A DNA stretch of 64,000 nt from Magnetovibrio sp. (GTDB lineage Bacteria > Pseudomonadota > Alphaproteobacteria > Rhodospirillales > Magnetovibrionaceae), in assembly GCA_026196495.1 (NCBI GenBank), contig JAPHSY010000032.1:1-64000 (forward strand). Direction: 5' to 3'. This document shows, in pieces, positions 1 to 8,543 of the stretch; within the stretch, counting starts at the first letter, position 1, and every line of letters begins with the position of its first letter. The position numbers and the translations under genes were made by a program. The notes under the pieces were generated by a model, which was not told the origin of the DNA, searched no databases, and worked only from the letters and a program-made list of their open reading frames with translations.

Positions 1-1077
1 AGAGCAGGCAACCCCCACTTCGCCCTGACAGCCCACTTCCGCCCCGGAAATTGAGGCTCTGGTCTTATACAAGACCCCAATCGCTGCAGCTGTGAGCAAG
101 AAATCACGCACACCACCACGGGGGCTGGGTGCATGATGCGGGCAAAAACGTTCATAGTAACGAATGACCGCAGGAATAATCCCAGCAGCACCATTGGTGG
201 GGGCGGTGACCACCTGTCCACCGGATGCATTCTCTTCGTTCACGGCCAGCGCATAAAGGTTCACCCAGTCCATAATGGCCAAGGGATCCGTGAGCGCGCT
301 TTCCGATTTGGCTTTCAGTTCTTCATGAAGTCTATGAGCACGCCTGGGGACCTGCAGTCCCCCAGGCAGAACACCTTCAGCTTTAAGCCCACGATCTATA
401 CAGTTGTCCATGACGTCGTGCACCTGATCCAAGAACGCCAATGTTTCGTGTTCCTCGCGCCAGGCTGTTTCATTGGTCAGCATGATTTCGGCAATACTCA
501 GGTTCTCTTCAACCCCCAGTTCCAACAACTCGTTGGCCGAAGCAAAGGGATAGCGCAAGCGTATGTTGTCACCAATACTGTATGTATCGGCTTGATCGTC
601 ACCTTCTTCGACAACAAAACCACCACCAATAGAGTAGAATTGGCTCGTTTTGAGAATCTGGTTCTCATCTCCATAGGCCTCAATTTTCAAGGCATTGGAA
701 TGTCGTGCTAAGACCTCTTCACCCATAAAATCAATATGTCGAGCCGGTTCAAATTCAATAGATTTGACGCCGCCCAACTCCAACTTCTGAGTCTTACGAA
801 TATCATCGACAATGGCGTTGACTTCATCAGCCTTAATCGTGCGCGGGCGTTTTCCCGACAACCCAAGAAGGATCGCTTTATCCGTATGGTGCCCTTTCCC
901 GGTCAGCGCCAAAGAGCCATAAAGCGTGACACGGACACGATCAACGAGGTCAATCTCCCCGCTGTTTTTTATTGAAGTCACAAATCGATAAGCCGCGCGC
1001 ATCGGACCGACGGTATGAGAACTGGACGGCCCAATTCCAATGGAAAAGAGATCAATGACACTGAGGTTGGTTGTCAT
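1..1077 (-). CDS. sdaA: L-serine dehydratase (L-serine ammonia-lyase), 3' end cut off by window edge
   Basis: Deaminates L-serine to pyruvate and ammonia with an oxygen-labile [4Fe-4S] cluster in the cytoplasm. I translated this frame directly: it starts MTTNLSVIDLF and carries the family signature SIGIGPSSSHTVGPMRAA near residue 12. The 359 codons visible stay open to base 1 and include GAEVGCQGEVG with the cluster cysteine region near residue 350. The family is about 455-460 residues, so roughly the last 100 are outside the window. The ATG at 1077 has a GGGAGA Shine-Dalgarno just upstream. It begins 14 nt after the stop of the histidine kinase gene, so the two are probably co-transcribed. 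Family identification is firm; only the end is missing. Confidence 0.95.
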   Translation of the reverse strand, partial: MTTNLSVIDLFSIGIGPSSSHTVGPMRAAYRFVTSIKNSGEIDLVDRVRVTLYGSLALTGKGHHTDKAILLGLSGKRPRTIKADEVNAIVDDIRKTQKLELGGVKSIEFEPARHIDFMGEEVLARHSNALKIEAYGDENQILKTSQFYSIGGGFVVEEGDDQADTYSIGDNIRLRYPFASANELLELGVEENLSIAEIMLTNETAWREEHETLAFLDQVHDVMDNCIDRGLKAEGVLPGGLQVPRRAHRLHEELKAKSESALTDPLAIMDWVNLYALAVNEENASGGQVVTAPTNGAAGIIPAVIRYYERFCPHHAPSPRGGVRDFLLTAAAIGVLYKTRASISGAEVGCQGEVGVACS

Positions 1078-1091
1078 GACGCATTCTCCCA

Positions 1092-1805
1092 TTAAGTTGC
1101 CGGAAACCGTATACAAGCAACCGTGCCACCAACGGGCGCATTTTGAATTTCCAAGCTCCCCCCCAATAACTTTGTCTTTTGACGAACCAGTTGAACACCT
1201 GCTCCCCAGCCATTGGTCTCAACATAACGCGATGAATGGGTGGTTGTTTCACCATGCATCATGCGCATTAAAATGGACGGAGGGATACCTTTACCTGAAT
1301 CTTGAATAATCAAAATAATACCATCATCATTCACATCAACATCCCCTTTGATGATGACTTTTCCACCTCGCGGGGTAAATTTAAGTGCGTTGGAAATCAG
1401 GTTGGTCATCACTTCATAGAGCAACACCGGATCTGTACTGAGGATTGGAAAATTATCTGCAATCGTTTGCTCAAATTCGATACCCCGTTCCTTTGCTAAA
1501 GCTTCAAAAGTCAGCATCAGTTCATTTGCAAAAACCCGAAAATCAACATTTTCGATGACGACACGTGGCGCACCACGAACAGCTTCATCCAAAACCCGTT
1601 CAGTTATTTGCAAAAGGCGTTTGGTTGAGCTGTGCAAACGTTTGGCATAATCTTCGGATTGCTCTGGTGATACCGCAACGTTTTTAGTGTTTTTCAGAAA
1701 TGTGGTGTAGCCCAACATGGCCGTTAACGGCGTTCGAATTTCATGCGCAAATTCGCGCAAAAGTTCCTGTTCTGTTGCCTTCTGTTTGCAGGGTTCATCG
1801 GTCAT
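1092..1805 (-). CDS. Soluble sensor histidine kinase (HisKA + HATPase_c), 237 aa
   Basis: A minimal cytoplasmic histidine kinase without any sensor or membrane segment. The HisKA dimerisation domain has the phospho-acceptor motif FAHEIRTPLTAMLGY (H21). The C-terminal ATPase domain shows the N box (NLISNALKFTPRGG), G1 box (DSGKGIP) and a G2-like GWGAGVQLVRQ. No response regulator lies beside it. The gene sits 14 nt upstream of sdaA on the same strand, so it may be transcribed with it; a regulatory link to serine use is only inference. The lack of a sensor domain suggests the signal arrives through a partner protein or a missing N-terminal input. Confidence 0.85.
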   Translation of the reverse strand: MTDEPCKQKATEQELLREFAHEIRTPLTAMLGYTTFLKNTKNVAVSPEQSEDYAKRLHSSTKRLLQITERVLDEAVRGAPRVVIENVDFRVFANELMLTFEALAKERGIEFEQTIADNFPILSTDPVLLYEVMTNLISNALKFTPRGGKVIIKGDVDVNDDGIILIIQDSGKGIPPSILMRMMHGETTTHSSRYVETNGWGAGVQLVRQKTKLLGGSLEIQNAPVGGTVACIRFPAT

Positions 1806-1877
1806 AAACAGTACGCTCTCAGGTCAAGAAGGATACGAAATCATAACGCATATCAAATGGCCTGAACACGTCTTGAA

Positions 1878-1906
1878 ATTCCAGCTTAGATCCCCATGAA
1901 GGTCAA
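1878..1906 (-). promoter_or_regulatory. Candidate sigma-70 promoter for the kinase-sdaA operon
   Basis: On the minus strand TTGACC (1906-1901) is followed after 17 bp by TGGAAT (1883-1878), four of six matches to TATAAT. Transcription would start about 66 nt before the kinase ATG at 1805. Sequence match only. Confidence 0.35.
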
Positions 1907-2010
1907 GATTTCGAGGGTTTTTGTTAAGAAACTCAGGGTATGCATGGTGCAGGCGCATATCCCGGTATGGATCGCACAAATATCAAGAATTGGAAGGCCA
2001 CATTTAATGT

Positions 2011-2048
2011 AAAAAAAAGGGCCTGGCGGTAATACCGTCAGGCCCTTT
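2011..2048 (-). terminator. Rho-independent terminator after tRNA-Val
   Basis: Inverted repeat with 13-bp arms at 2018-2030 and 2034-2046 (one G-T pair), loop of 3, followed on the minus strand by a run of seven to eight T. It lies directly downstream of the tRNA-Val gene. Confidence 0.85.
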
Positions 2049-2054
2049 GTAAAC

Positions 2055-2130
2055 TGGTGGGTGGTGAGGGGCTCGAACCCCCGACCCTCTCGGTGTAAAC
2101 GAGATGCTCTCCCAACTGAGCTAACCACCC
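2055..2130 (-). tRNA. tRNA-Val (anticodon TAC), 3' CCA encoded
   Basis: Folds as a full cloverleaf on the minus strand. The 7-bp acceptor stem is GGGTGGT/ACCACCC, the D-arm begins TAGCTCAGTTGGGAGAG, and the anticodon stem-loop CTCGT-TTTACAC-CGAG has TAC at the centre. The T-arm is GGGGGTTCGAGCCCC, and the discriminator A is followed by genomic CCA (2057-2055). It reads the GTA and GTG valine codons. Gene order lon-hupB-tRNA-Val is common in alphaproteobacteria. Confidence 0.97.
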
Positions 2131-2150
2131 AAAGTGTGTTTGCGGGGCGG

Positions 2151-2179
2151 ACATTACTGTGGAGAGGACAGGAACTCAA
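2151..2179 (-). promoter_or_regulatory. Candidate sigma-70 promoter of tRNA-Val
   Basis: Minus-strand TTGAGT (2179-2174), a 17-bp spacer, then TAATGT (2156-2151). The predicted start is about 14 nt before the mature tRNA 5' end at 2130. It sits just past the stop codon of the upstream membrane-protein gene, so the tRNA probably has its own promoter. Confidence 0.45.
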
Positions 2180-2183
2180 CCCC

Positions 2184-2765
2184 CTATTTCACGATTTTAT
2201 CAATGTGTTGGTGTAAAGCCTCCAAAGTTGCGAATTCCTTGCCTCGAAACCAGTAAATCTCTTGATTATGGGGGATCACAAACCCTTTGTAAGGAATACC
2301 TGTTTCCGCCCATTCGGCATATTCTTCAGGGACTCGACGACGATACGTGGCATTAACCCTCTTAGAGGACCAAAAATACCAAACCAGAAGCGCACTCCCG
2401 ATAAAGGGAATCGCTAAATTCTGCCAACTGGTCCATTGCCATCCAGAACGATAGAAAACGTCTATAACGGAGAAGACATAATTACCCGCAATCATCGCAG
2501 TGGCAGCATGTGGCATTTTTGAATTGTATGTACGCACGAGCACTAAAAATGGAAATGTGAGGACGATATATGCCAACGACAGATATATTGAGCCCCCTTC
2601 CCCTTCAGAGAAGAGCGGTGCACCAGAAATGAGCAAGGATGTGATCGACACACATGCCATAACAAAGCCTGCGGTCACAATCACATAAAAAAATAACAGC
2701 CACCCGCGAAGCCCATAAAATGTATAGGCTTGGGCGACGCCATCAGAGACTTTGGTCCACGCCAT
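2184..2765 (-). CDS. DUF2569-like integral membrane protein, 193 aa
   Basis: A cytoplasmic-membrane protein with four predicted hydrophobic segments (about residues 17-45, 60-80, 92-108, 122-140) and a polar C-terminal tail with YRRRVPEEYAEW. The GLRGWLLFF stretch after the amino-terminal leader resembles the GLGGWL entry of DUF2569 proteins; function is unknown. I chose the ATG at 2765 because AGGAG lies 7 nt upstream. A longer reading from 2804 would run through the HU terminator hairpin at 2792-2819. The gene stands between HU and tRNA-Val on the same strand. Confidence 0.75.
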   Translation of the reverse strand: MAWTKVSDGVAQAYTFYGLRGWLLFFYVIVTAGFVMACVSITSLLISGAPLFSEGEGGSIYLSLAYIVLTFPFLVLVRTYNSKMPHAATAMIAGNYVFSVIDVFYRSGWQWTSWQNLAIPFIGSALLVWYFWSSKRVNATYRRRVPEEYAEWAETGIPYKGFVIPHNQEIYWFRGKEFATLEALHQHIDKIVK

Positions 2766-2786
2766 GTTCTTCTCCTGTGACACATA

Positions 2787-2822
2787 CAAAAACGGCCGCT
2801 TCATTGCTGAAGCGGCCGTAAT
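2787..2822 (-). terminator. Strong Rho-independent terminator after HU
   Basis: Perfect 12-bp arms at 2792-2803 and 2808-2819 with a 4-nt loop, followed on the minus strand by five T. It ends the HU transcript 20 nt after its stop codon. Confidence 0.92.
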
Positions 2823-2839
2823 TTGCGAAACACACTGTC

Positions 2840-3112
2840 TTAGTTGACGGCGTCTTTCAATGCTTTACCAGCTTTAAATTTAGGCTGGTTAGAAGCAGGA
2901 ATTTGGATGCTTTCGCCGGTACGCGGGTTGCGACCAGTGGAAGCTGCGCGTTTTGCAACGCTGAACGTGCCAAAGCCAACGAGACGAACTTCGTTGCCGG
3001 ACTTCAGGGAAGTCGTTACGGCTTCGAGAACGCCGTCAACAGCTTTGGTAGCGTCAGCCTTGGACAGCTCGGTGCTGGTAGCAACAGCGGCGATCAGATC
3101 ATTCTTGTTCAA
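2840..3112 (-). CDS. hupB: DNA-binding protein HU, 90 aa (TTG start)
   Basis: Histone-like nucleoid protein that binds and bends DNA as a dimer. The sequence is textbook HU: NKNDLIAAVA at the start, VRLVGFGTFSV in the core, the DNA-binding arm GRNPRTGESIQIPAS, and PKFKAGKALKDAVN at the end. The usual family length is 90, which is obtained only by starting at the TTG at 3112. That codon has GGGGG seven nt upstream and replaces the M of the normal MNKNDL start. Upstream in-frame ATG or GTG codons would add a 32-residue leader unlike any HU. Terminator downstream, candidate promoter at 3196-3224. Confidence 0.95.
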   Translation of the reverse strand: MNKNDLIAAVATSTELSKADATKAVDGVLEAVTTSLKSGNEVRLVGFGTFSVAKRAASTGRNPRTGESIQIPASNQPKFKAGKALKDAVN

Positions 3113-3119
3113 CTTAAGG

Positions 3120-3127
3120 CCCCCTTT
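3120..3127 (-). promoter_or_regulatory. Shine-Dalgarno that sets the HU TTG start
   Basis: AAAGGGGG on the minus strand, ending 7 nt before the TTG codon at 3112. This spacing supports TTG rather than an upstream codon as the HU start. Confidence 0.7.
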
Positions 3128-3195
3128 ATAAATCAAGGATTGTAAAAATTCATGTGCGCACCCCTTGGGCATCGCAGTGATTCGTTGAAGTGGGA

Positions 3196-3224
3196 CTCTA
3201 GTGTCCAAAGCGGAACCTCGTCAA
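3196..3224 (-). promoter_or_regulatory. Candidate HU promoter
   Basis: Minus-strand TTGACG (3224-3219), a 17-bp spacer and CTAGAG (3201-3196). It would give a leader of roughly 75-80 nt before the TTG start. The -35 is good, the -10 weak. Confidence 0.4.
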
Positions 3225-3319
3225 TCAAACAAGTGCAGTTTTCCCCAGTTTTTTGCGGGTTTCAGCACTTTTTCTGTGAATAACAAGTATTCTTCGCCAA
3301 AAGCTGACATTTAGCTGAC

Positions 3320-3357
3320 AAAAAGAACCCCGGCGAAATGCAAAAATCGCCAGGGTG
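3320..3357 (-). terminator. Rho-independent terminator after lon
   Basis: Arms of 10 bp at 3327-3336 and 3347-3356 with one mismatch, followed on the minus strand by TCTTTTT. It lies 40 nt past the lon stop and separates lon from HU. Confidence 0.8.
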
Positions 3358-3396
3358 CCTTATTTTTAGGCGGTCTTGAGCCGCTTTTGAGTAACT

Positions 3397-5811
3397 TTAG
3401 TGTGTGATGAGTTCACCGCTTTCCGAATCGGTTCCATTTGAAGCCACAGCCCCTTCAACCTCTTCCTCATCCCACTCAATTGGCGTCAGCGGTTCGGCCA
3501 ATGCATGTTCCAAAACCTGCTCTACATGTGAAGCCGGGATAATTTTCAGCCCTTTTTTCACATTGTCAGGAATTTCAGCCAGATCTTTTTCATTATCGGC
3601 AGGGATCAACACGGTTTTGATACCCGAACGCAGTGCCGCCAGCAGTTTTTCTTTCAAACCACCAATCGGCAATACACGACCCCGCAGGGTGATCTCACCG
3701 GTCATTGCGACATCTTTGCGCACCGGAATGCCCGTCAGCACAGAAACAATCGAAGTCACCATACCAACACCCGCACTGGGGCCGTCCTTCGGTGTTGCAC
3801 CTTCGGGAACGTGAACGTGAATGTCCTTTTTATGGAACAATGGCGGCTTAATGCCAAATGCAGTGGCCTGAGACTGCACATAAGACTTCGCAGCCTGAAT
3901 GGATTCTGTCATCACGTCACCCAATTTACCGGTGATGGTCATACGGCCTTTACCGTGAACCATCAGCGCTTCGATCTGCAAAATCTCACCGCCCACTTCG
4001 GTCCAGGCCAAGCCCGTTGTGATACCGACCTTGTCTTCTTCTTCCAGCTCACCATAACGGAAGCGTTTAACGCCGGAATATTTCTCCAGATTGCGGGTGG
4101 TGACCTTAATGTGGTCAATATCCTCTTCCATAAGGATTTCTTTGGTCGCTTTGCGCGCCAGCTTGGCAATTTCGCGTTCCAAGTTCCGCACACCGGCTTC
4201 GCGGGTGTAGTAACGGATCAAATCACGCAGCGCACCGTCGGAAATATCCCATTCTTCTTCTTTCAGACCATGGGCTTCCAATTGTTTACTGATCAAGTGA
4301 CGTTTGGCGATTTCGACCTTTTCGTCTTCGGTGTAACCCGACAGACGAATGATTTCCATCCGATCCAGAAGTGGTCCGGGCATATTCATGGTGTTCGCGG
4401 TGGTCACGAACATCACGTCAGACAGGTCATAATCCACTTCCAAATAGTGATCATTGAAGGTGGAGTTTTGTTCCGGATCCAACACTTCCAATAGTGCAGA
4501 TGCCGGATCACCACGCCAATCTGACCCCATCTTGTCGATTTCATCCAACAAGAATAGCGGGTTAGAAACTTTAGCCTTCTTCATACCATGCACGACTTTA
4601 CCCGGCATGGAACCGATATAGGTGCGACGGTGGCCGCGGATTTCGCTTTCGTCACGCACACCACCCAACGACATACGCACAAACTTACGTCCGGTTGAGT
4701 TCGCAATGGACTTACCCAAGGATGTTTTACCCACGCCCGGTGGGCCAACAAGGCACAAGATCGGACCTTTTAGCTTCTTGGTGCGGGCCTGAACGGCCAA
4801 GTATTCCAAAATACGTTCTTTGACCTTTTCCAGACCATAGTGGTCGGCATCCAAGATTTGCTGGGCTTGGTTAAGATCCTTTTTGACTGGTGATTTCTTT
4901 TTCCAAGGAATCCCCAACATCCAATCCAAATAATTGCGCACCACCGTGGCTTCCGCCGACATCGGACTCATGGATTTGAGTTTTTTAAACTCAGCCATGC
5001 ATTTTTCACGCGCTTCTTTGGACAAACGGGTCTTTTTAATCTTTTCTTCCAGCTCGGCGTTTTCATCCTTGCCTTCGTCACCCTCGCCAAGCTCTTTTTG
5101 AATGGCTTTAAGCTGTTCGTTCAGATAGTACTCACGCTGAGTTTTCTCCATCTGACGTTTGACACGTGAACGGATTTTCTTCTCAACCTGAAGAACACCA
5201 ATTTCGCCTTCCATGTAGGAATAGACACGCTCTAAGCGTTCCCCCGTTGTTTTGATTTCTAGCAATTCCTGCTTTTCAGAAATCTTCAGCGCTAAGTGAG
5301 ACGCTACTGTATCAGCAAGCTTGGACGAATCTTCGATTTGATTAATTGAAACAAGTGCTTCTGGCGGTATCTTCTTGTTTAACTTGATGTACTGTTCGAA
5401 TTCCGTAACGACAGAACGCGACAGAGCTTCCAACTCTTTATCGTCGCCATCATCTTCATCAATAAACTCAACTTCGGCTTGGAAGAACTCTTCGTTTTCG
5501 CCGTACTTCATAATCATTGCACGGCGTCCACCTTCAACCAGCACCTTCACCGTGCCATCCGGAAGTTTCAGCAGTTGCAGTACGGTTGAAACCGTACCGA
5601 CTTCGTAGATATCTTCGGGTTGAGGCTCATCTTGAGCGGCATTTTTCTGCGCAACCAGCAAGATTTGCTTATCTTCACGCATCACATCTTCAAGCGCTTT
5701 GACTGACTTTTCACGACCAACAAACAGTGGGACGATCATGTGCGGGAACACGACAATATCGCGCAACGGCAGCACGGGCAGCAATTCGCCTTGAGAAGAA
5801 ATATCACTCAT
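3397..5811 (-). CDS. lon: ATP-dependent protease La (Lon), 804 aa
   Basis: Cytosolic AAA+ serine protease that unfolds and degrades damaged and regulatory proteins. The N-terminal LON substrate domain ([20 protein letters not shown]) covers about residues 8-200, then coiled coil. The AAA+ module has Walker A GPPGVGKT at 356-363 and Walker B LLDEIDK at 421-427. The protease domain has the catalytic dyad S679 (PKDGPSAG) and K722. With the ATG at 5811 these positions equal the E. coli Lon numbering exactly, which is why I prefer it over an upstream TTG at 5871. The C-terminal tail is acidic. A heat-shock-type promoter candidate lies upstream, and a terminator separates it from clpX. Confidence 0.97.
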   Translation of the reverse strand: MSDISSQGELLPVLPLRDIVVFPHMIVPLFVGREKSVKALEDVMREDKQILLVAQKNAAQDEPQPEDIYEVGTVSTVLQLLKLPDGTVKVLVEGGRRAMIMKYGENEEFFQAEVEFIDEDDGDDKELEALSRSVVTEFEQYIKLNKKIPPEALVSINQIEDSSKLADTVASHLALKISEKQELLEIKTTGERLERVYSYMEGEIGVLQVEKKIRSRVKRQMEKTQREYYLNEQLKAIQKELGEGDEGKDENAELEEKIKKTRLSKEAREKCMAEFKKLKSMSPMSAEATVVRNYLDWMLGIPWKKKSPVKKDLNQAQQILDADHYGLEKVKERILEYLAVQARTKKLKGPILCLVGPPGVGKTSLGKSIANSTGRKFVRMSLGGVRDESEIRGHRRTYIGSMPGKVVHGMKKAKVSNPLFLLDEIDKMGSDWRGDPASALLEVLDPEQNSTFNDHYLEVDYDLSDVMFVTTANTMNMPGPLLDRMEIIRLSGYTEDEKVEIAKRHLISKQLEAHGLKEEEWDISDGALRDLIRYYTREAGVRNLEREIAKLARKATKEILMEEDIDHIKVTTRNLEKYSGVKRFRYGELEEEDKVGITTGLAWTEVGGEILQIEALMVHGKGRMTITGKLGDVMTESIQAAKSYVQSQATAFGIKPPLFHKKDIHVHVPEGATPKDGPSAGVGMVTSIVSVLTGIPVRKDVAMTGEITLRGRVLPIGGLKEKLLAALRSGIKTVLIPADNEKDLAEIPDNVKKGLKIIPASHVEQVLEHALAEPLTPIEWDEEEVEGAVASNGTDSESGELITH

Positions 5812-5898
5812 ATCGACACGAAGTCCTTTTAAGAAAATAGTTTGCGTTTCGGCCTGATTGATTTTTGACAAATAACCGAATAGGGGGCGTTAATTCCA

Positions 5899-5928
5899 AA
5901 GATGGACCCCTTTCCCCCCCTCTTCAAG
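5899..5928 (-). promoter_or_regulatory. Candidate heat-shock (sigma-32) promoter of lon
   Basis: On the minus strand CTTGAA (5928-5923) is followed after 15 bp by GTCCATCT (5907-5900), matching the sigma-32 -35 CTTGAA and most of the -10 CCCCATNT. Spacing is one nt longer than in E. coli dnaK P1. lon is a classic heat-shock gene, which supports the reading. The start would be about 80 nt before the ATG. Confidence 0.45.
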
Positions 5929-5992
5929 GCCTAGCAGGTCAAATAAACGCGAATAATGGGGATAAAAGGCCAAAAACAGGTCATTAAGGGGT

Positions 5993-6034
5993 AAAAAAAA
6001 ACAAAACCGCCGAGGATTTAGGTCCTCAGCGGTC
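5993..6034 (-). terminator. Rho-independent terminator after clpX
   Basis: Perfect 11-bp arms at 6006-6016 and 6023-6033 with a 6-nt loop, followed on the minus strand by TTTTG and nine T. Confidence 0.9.
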
Positions 6035-6078
6035 TTATTTATGGCTTTAAGTGCCGATTTTAGTGGTTAAACGGGCAA

Positions 6079-7344
6079 TCAGGCACTCGATTCCACTTCT
6101 TCAGCGCGATCAGCGTAGATAAACAGCGGTTTAGCGCCTTCAGCAACCACTTCACGGTTGATGACAACCTCTTCAACGCCATCAAGGCCCGGCAAATCGA
6201 ACATGGTATCGAGCAAGATGCCTTCCATAATGGACCGCAAACCACGCGCACCGGTTTTACGTTCAACAGCCTTCTTGGCGATGCTCATCAGGGCACCATC
6301 GGTAAAGGTTAATTGAACATCTTCCATTTCAAATAGGCGTTGATACTGTTTAACAAGTGCGTTTTTCGGTTCTGTCAAAATGGTGATCAGGGCATCTTCA
6401 TCCAGATCTTCCAAAGTGGCCAAAACAGGTACACGACCGACAAATTCTGGGATCAAGCCGAATTTCAGCAGATCTTCGGGTTCAAGTTCGCGCAGAACCT
6501 CACCCACACCGCGATCATCTGGGGATTGAACATCGGCACCAAAACCGATGGATGATCCTTTACCACGCGATGAAATGATTTTGTCCAAGCCCGCAAATGC
6601 ACCACCGCAAATGAATAAGATGTTCGTGGTATCCACTTGCAAGAATTCCTGTTGCGGATGCTTGCGGCCACCTTGGGGCGGAACCGACGCCACGGTGCCT
6701 TCCATGATTTTTAGCAATGCTTGTTGCACGCCTTCACCAGAAACATCACGAGTGATAGACGGGTTGTCAGATTTACGGCTGATTTTGTCGACTTCATCGA
6801 TATAAACGATGCCGCGTTGAGCGCGTTCAACGTTGTAATCAGCAGATTGCAACAGCTTGAGAATGATGTTCTCGACGTCTTCACCCACATAACCGGCTTC
6901 GGTCAAAGTGGTAGCATCTGCCATGGTGAACGGAACGTCGAGGATGCGTGCCAGCGTTTGCGCCAACAAGGTTTTACCGCAACCCGTGGGGCCCAGCAGC
7001 AAGATGTTGGATTTTGCCAGTTCGACATCATCATTTTTGGCAGTATGCCCCAGGCGTTTGTAGTGATTATGCACCGCTACAGACAAAACGCGCTTGGCGT
7101 GGGCTTGGCCGATGACATAATCGTCCAAAACCGTGCAGATTTCTTTAGGCGTGGGAACGCCGTCACCAGACTTCACCAGCGAGCTCTTATGCTCTTCGCG
7201 GATGATGTCCATGCACAGCTCTACGCATTCATCACAAATGAATACGGTCGGGCCTGCAATGAGCTTGCGAACCTCGTGCTGGCTTTTGCCGCAAAATGAG
7301 CAGTACAGCGTGTTCTTTGAATCGCCATTACTGGACTTGGTCAT
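6079..7344 (-). CDS. clpX: ClpX, ATP-binding unfoldase subunit of Clp protease, 421 aa
   Basis: AAA+ unfoldase that recognises tagged substrates and threads them into ClpP. The N-terminal zinc-binding domain has C15, C18, C37 and C40 (CSFC ... CDEC). Walker A GPTGCGKT is at 118-125, pore loop GYVGED at 151-156 and Walker B YIDEVDK at 181-187. Sensor-2 RKTGARGLR lies near the end. Length matches the family (about 420). The ATG at 7344 follows GGAG at good spacing; an in-frame start at 7374 would add ten residues unlike ClpX. clpP is upstream on the same strand, but a 403-bp gap suggests a separate promoter. Confidence 0.97.
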   Translation of the reverse strand: MTKSSNGDSKNTLYCSFCGKSQHEVRKLIAGPTVFICDECVELCMDIIREEHKSSLVKSGDGVPTPKEICTVLDDYVIGQAHAKRVLSVAVHNHYKRLGHTAKNDDVELAKSNILLLGPTGCGKTLLAQTLARILDVPFTMADATTLTEAGYVGEDVENIILKLLQSADYNVERAQRGIVYIDEVDKISRKSDNPSITRDVSGEGVQQALLKIMEGTVASVPPQGGRKHPQQEFLQVDTTNILFICGGAFAGLDKIISSRGKGSSIGFGADVQSPDDRGVGEVLRELEPEDLLKFGLIPEFVGRVPVLATLEDLDEDALITILTEPKNALVKQYQRLFEMEDVQLTFTDGALMSIAKKAVERKTGARGLRSIMEGILLDTMFDLPGLDGVEEVVINREVVAEGAKPLFIYADRAEEVESSA

Positions 7345-7747
7345 GTGTTCTCCGTTCGTTAGTTCCCCACCCAATAACGGGTCGATGACGGGGTTTATTA
7401 ACCATATTAGCCACTGGCAGCACCAAGGGACAATCCCCTTGTCATTTATTTTCGCTATAAACCCCAGATAACATAGGGGTTTCAGGCGAGATGGTAATCC
7501 ATACTTTCTTCAAAGATGGGACACCCTGGCACGGTTTACCAGTATAAACAAAGCCTTGGCGATCCCTCTTCATATTGCTCTCGTAATACGTGAGAACAGC
7601 ACAATTCACCAAATGTCCGTTCTGGTTTAAAACTTAAACCTTTGCAATTTTGTTAAAGACAACAGATTTTGCCTTCAGGAATCACAAATAAACATCCCCT
7701 GCCCGCCGCAGTACAATGACGGCAAACAGGGGCTGATCACTTAAAAC
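7345..7747. other. clpP-clpX intergenic region, 403 bp, no gene seen
   Basis: No convincing ORF or RNA gene. It holds three dyads: 7424-7441 (CAAGGG/CCCTTG), 7459-7482 (AAACCCC/GGGGTTT, loop 10) and the long hairpin at 7696-7732. None has a clear T-run. The region must contain the clpX promoter; I could not pick one reliably. A TTTGAA...CCATCT pair near 7500-7525 resembles a heat-shock promoter but the spacing is poor. Confidence 0.6.
7696..7732 (-). terminator. Hairpin after clpP, possible terminator
   Basis: Arms of 13 bp (7696-7708 and 7720-7732) that pair fully if three G-T pairs are allowed, 16 nt downstream of the clpP stop. The T-tract is weak (GTTTATTTG), so termination may be partial. 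Confidence 0.45.
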
Positions 7748-8410
7748 TTAGTCTTTGTCAGCGTCTGCGCCATCTTCATCGGCTTCATCCGGACGTTGAT
7801 CGACGACTTCATCAATCAAACCAAAATCCTTAGCTTCTTGTGGGCTCAAGAACTTGTCACGTTCCATTGAATCTTCAATATCGGAGAGCTTTTGGCCAGT
7901 GTGCTTGACGTAGATATCGTTCAACCGTGAGCGCAAAGACAAGATTTCTTTGGCTTGAATTTCAATATCCGTGGCTTGGCCTTGAGCACCACCAGAAGGT
8001 TGATGGATCATGACACGTGCATTGGGCAGAGCATAACGTTGCCCCGCTTCACCCGCAGCCAGCAACAACGAGCCCATGGAAGCGGCCTGACCGATACACA
8101 CGGTAGACACTTTCGGACGGATGTATTGCATGGTGTCGTAGATTGCCAGACCCGAGGTCACAACACCGCCGGGAGAGTTGATGTAGAACGAAATATCCTT
8201 GGTTGGATTTTCGCTTTCCAAAAACAACAACTGGGCACAAATCAGGCTGGAGACATGGTCTTCAACACCGCCTGTCAGAAAGATGATGCGCTCTTTCAAA
8301 AGACGAGAATAGATATCATAGGCCCGCTCACCACGGTTGGTGGTTTCAACCACCATGGGAACCAGGCTGTTCATATAAAAATCAATAGGATCGCGATCAC
8401 GCATAACCAA
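7748..8410 (-). CDS. clpP: ATP-dependent Clp protease proteolytic subunit, 220 aa
   Basis: Tetradecameric serine peptidase that degrades proteins delivered by ClpX or ClpA. The catalytic triad is visible: S111 (GQAASMGS), H136 (MIHQPSGG) and D185 (MERDKFLS). The FYINSPGG motif is at 75-82. The acidic tail ([13 protein letters not shown]) is longer than in E. coli. The start is ambiguous: TTG at 8410 has AGGA at ideal spacing, while an ATG two codons later (8404) is more usual but 12 nt from that site. Tig lies upstream and clpX downstream, as in many proteobacteria. Confidence 0.97.
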   Translation of the reverse strand: MVMRDRDPIDFYMNSLVPMVVETTNRGERAYDIYSRLLKERIIFLTGGVEDHVSSLICAQLLFLESENPTKDISFYINSPGGVVTSGLAIYDTMQYIRPKVSTVCIGQAASMGSLLLAAGEAGQRYALPNARVMIHQPSGGAQGQATDIEIQAKEILSLRSRLNDIYVKHTGQKLSDIEDSMERDKFLSPQEAKDFGLIDEVVDQRPDEADEDGADADKD

Positions 8411-8472
8411 GACTAGTCCTTAATTGAGAAACACTGGAACGTGAATACGTTCAAAACCGAGGGCCAGAATCG

Positions 8473-8506
8473 AATGCGCCCCACACACAGAGTATGGGGG
8501 CGCATT
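8473..8506. other. GC-rich hairpin between tig and clpP
   Basis: Perfect 10-bp arms at 8473-8482 and 8497-8506, loop 14, without a T-run on either strand. It could be an RNA processing or pausing element between the tig and clpP messages. Confidence 0.45.
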
Positions 8507-8543
8507 ACGAAAAGAAAAGGGCTTAGTGCCGAAAAAGGGCGAA

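Noticed and set aside
133-975. Plus-strand open frames over 133-711 and 736-975
   Set aside because: They are antisense to the serine dehydratase reading frame, which has the family signature.
1886-2179. 97-codon open frame on the minus strand across tRNA-Val
   Set aside because: Its middle (VSSVGRASRLHREGRGFEP) is the well-known false translation of tRNA genes; the tRNA and its terminator explain the sequence.
3113-3208. N-terminal extension of HU
   Set aside because: HU is 90 residues and starts at NKNDL; the extension lacks homology and the TTG at 3112 has a good ribosome site.
3811-4494. 227-codon plus-strand frame inside lon
   Set aside because: Antisense to the conserved AAA+ and protease region of lon.
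7455-7525. Possible heat-shock promoter of clpX (TTTGAA...CCATCT)
   Set aside because: The spacing of 12 bp and imperfect -10 do not match sigma-32 well enough to list as a feature.
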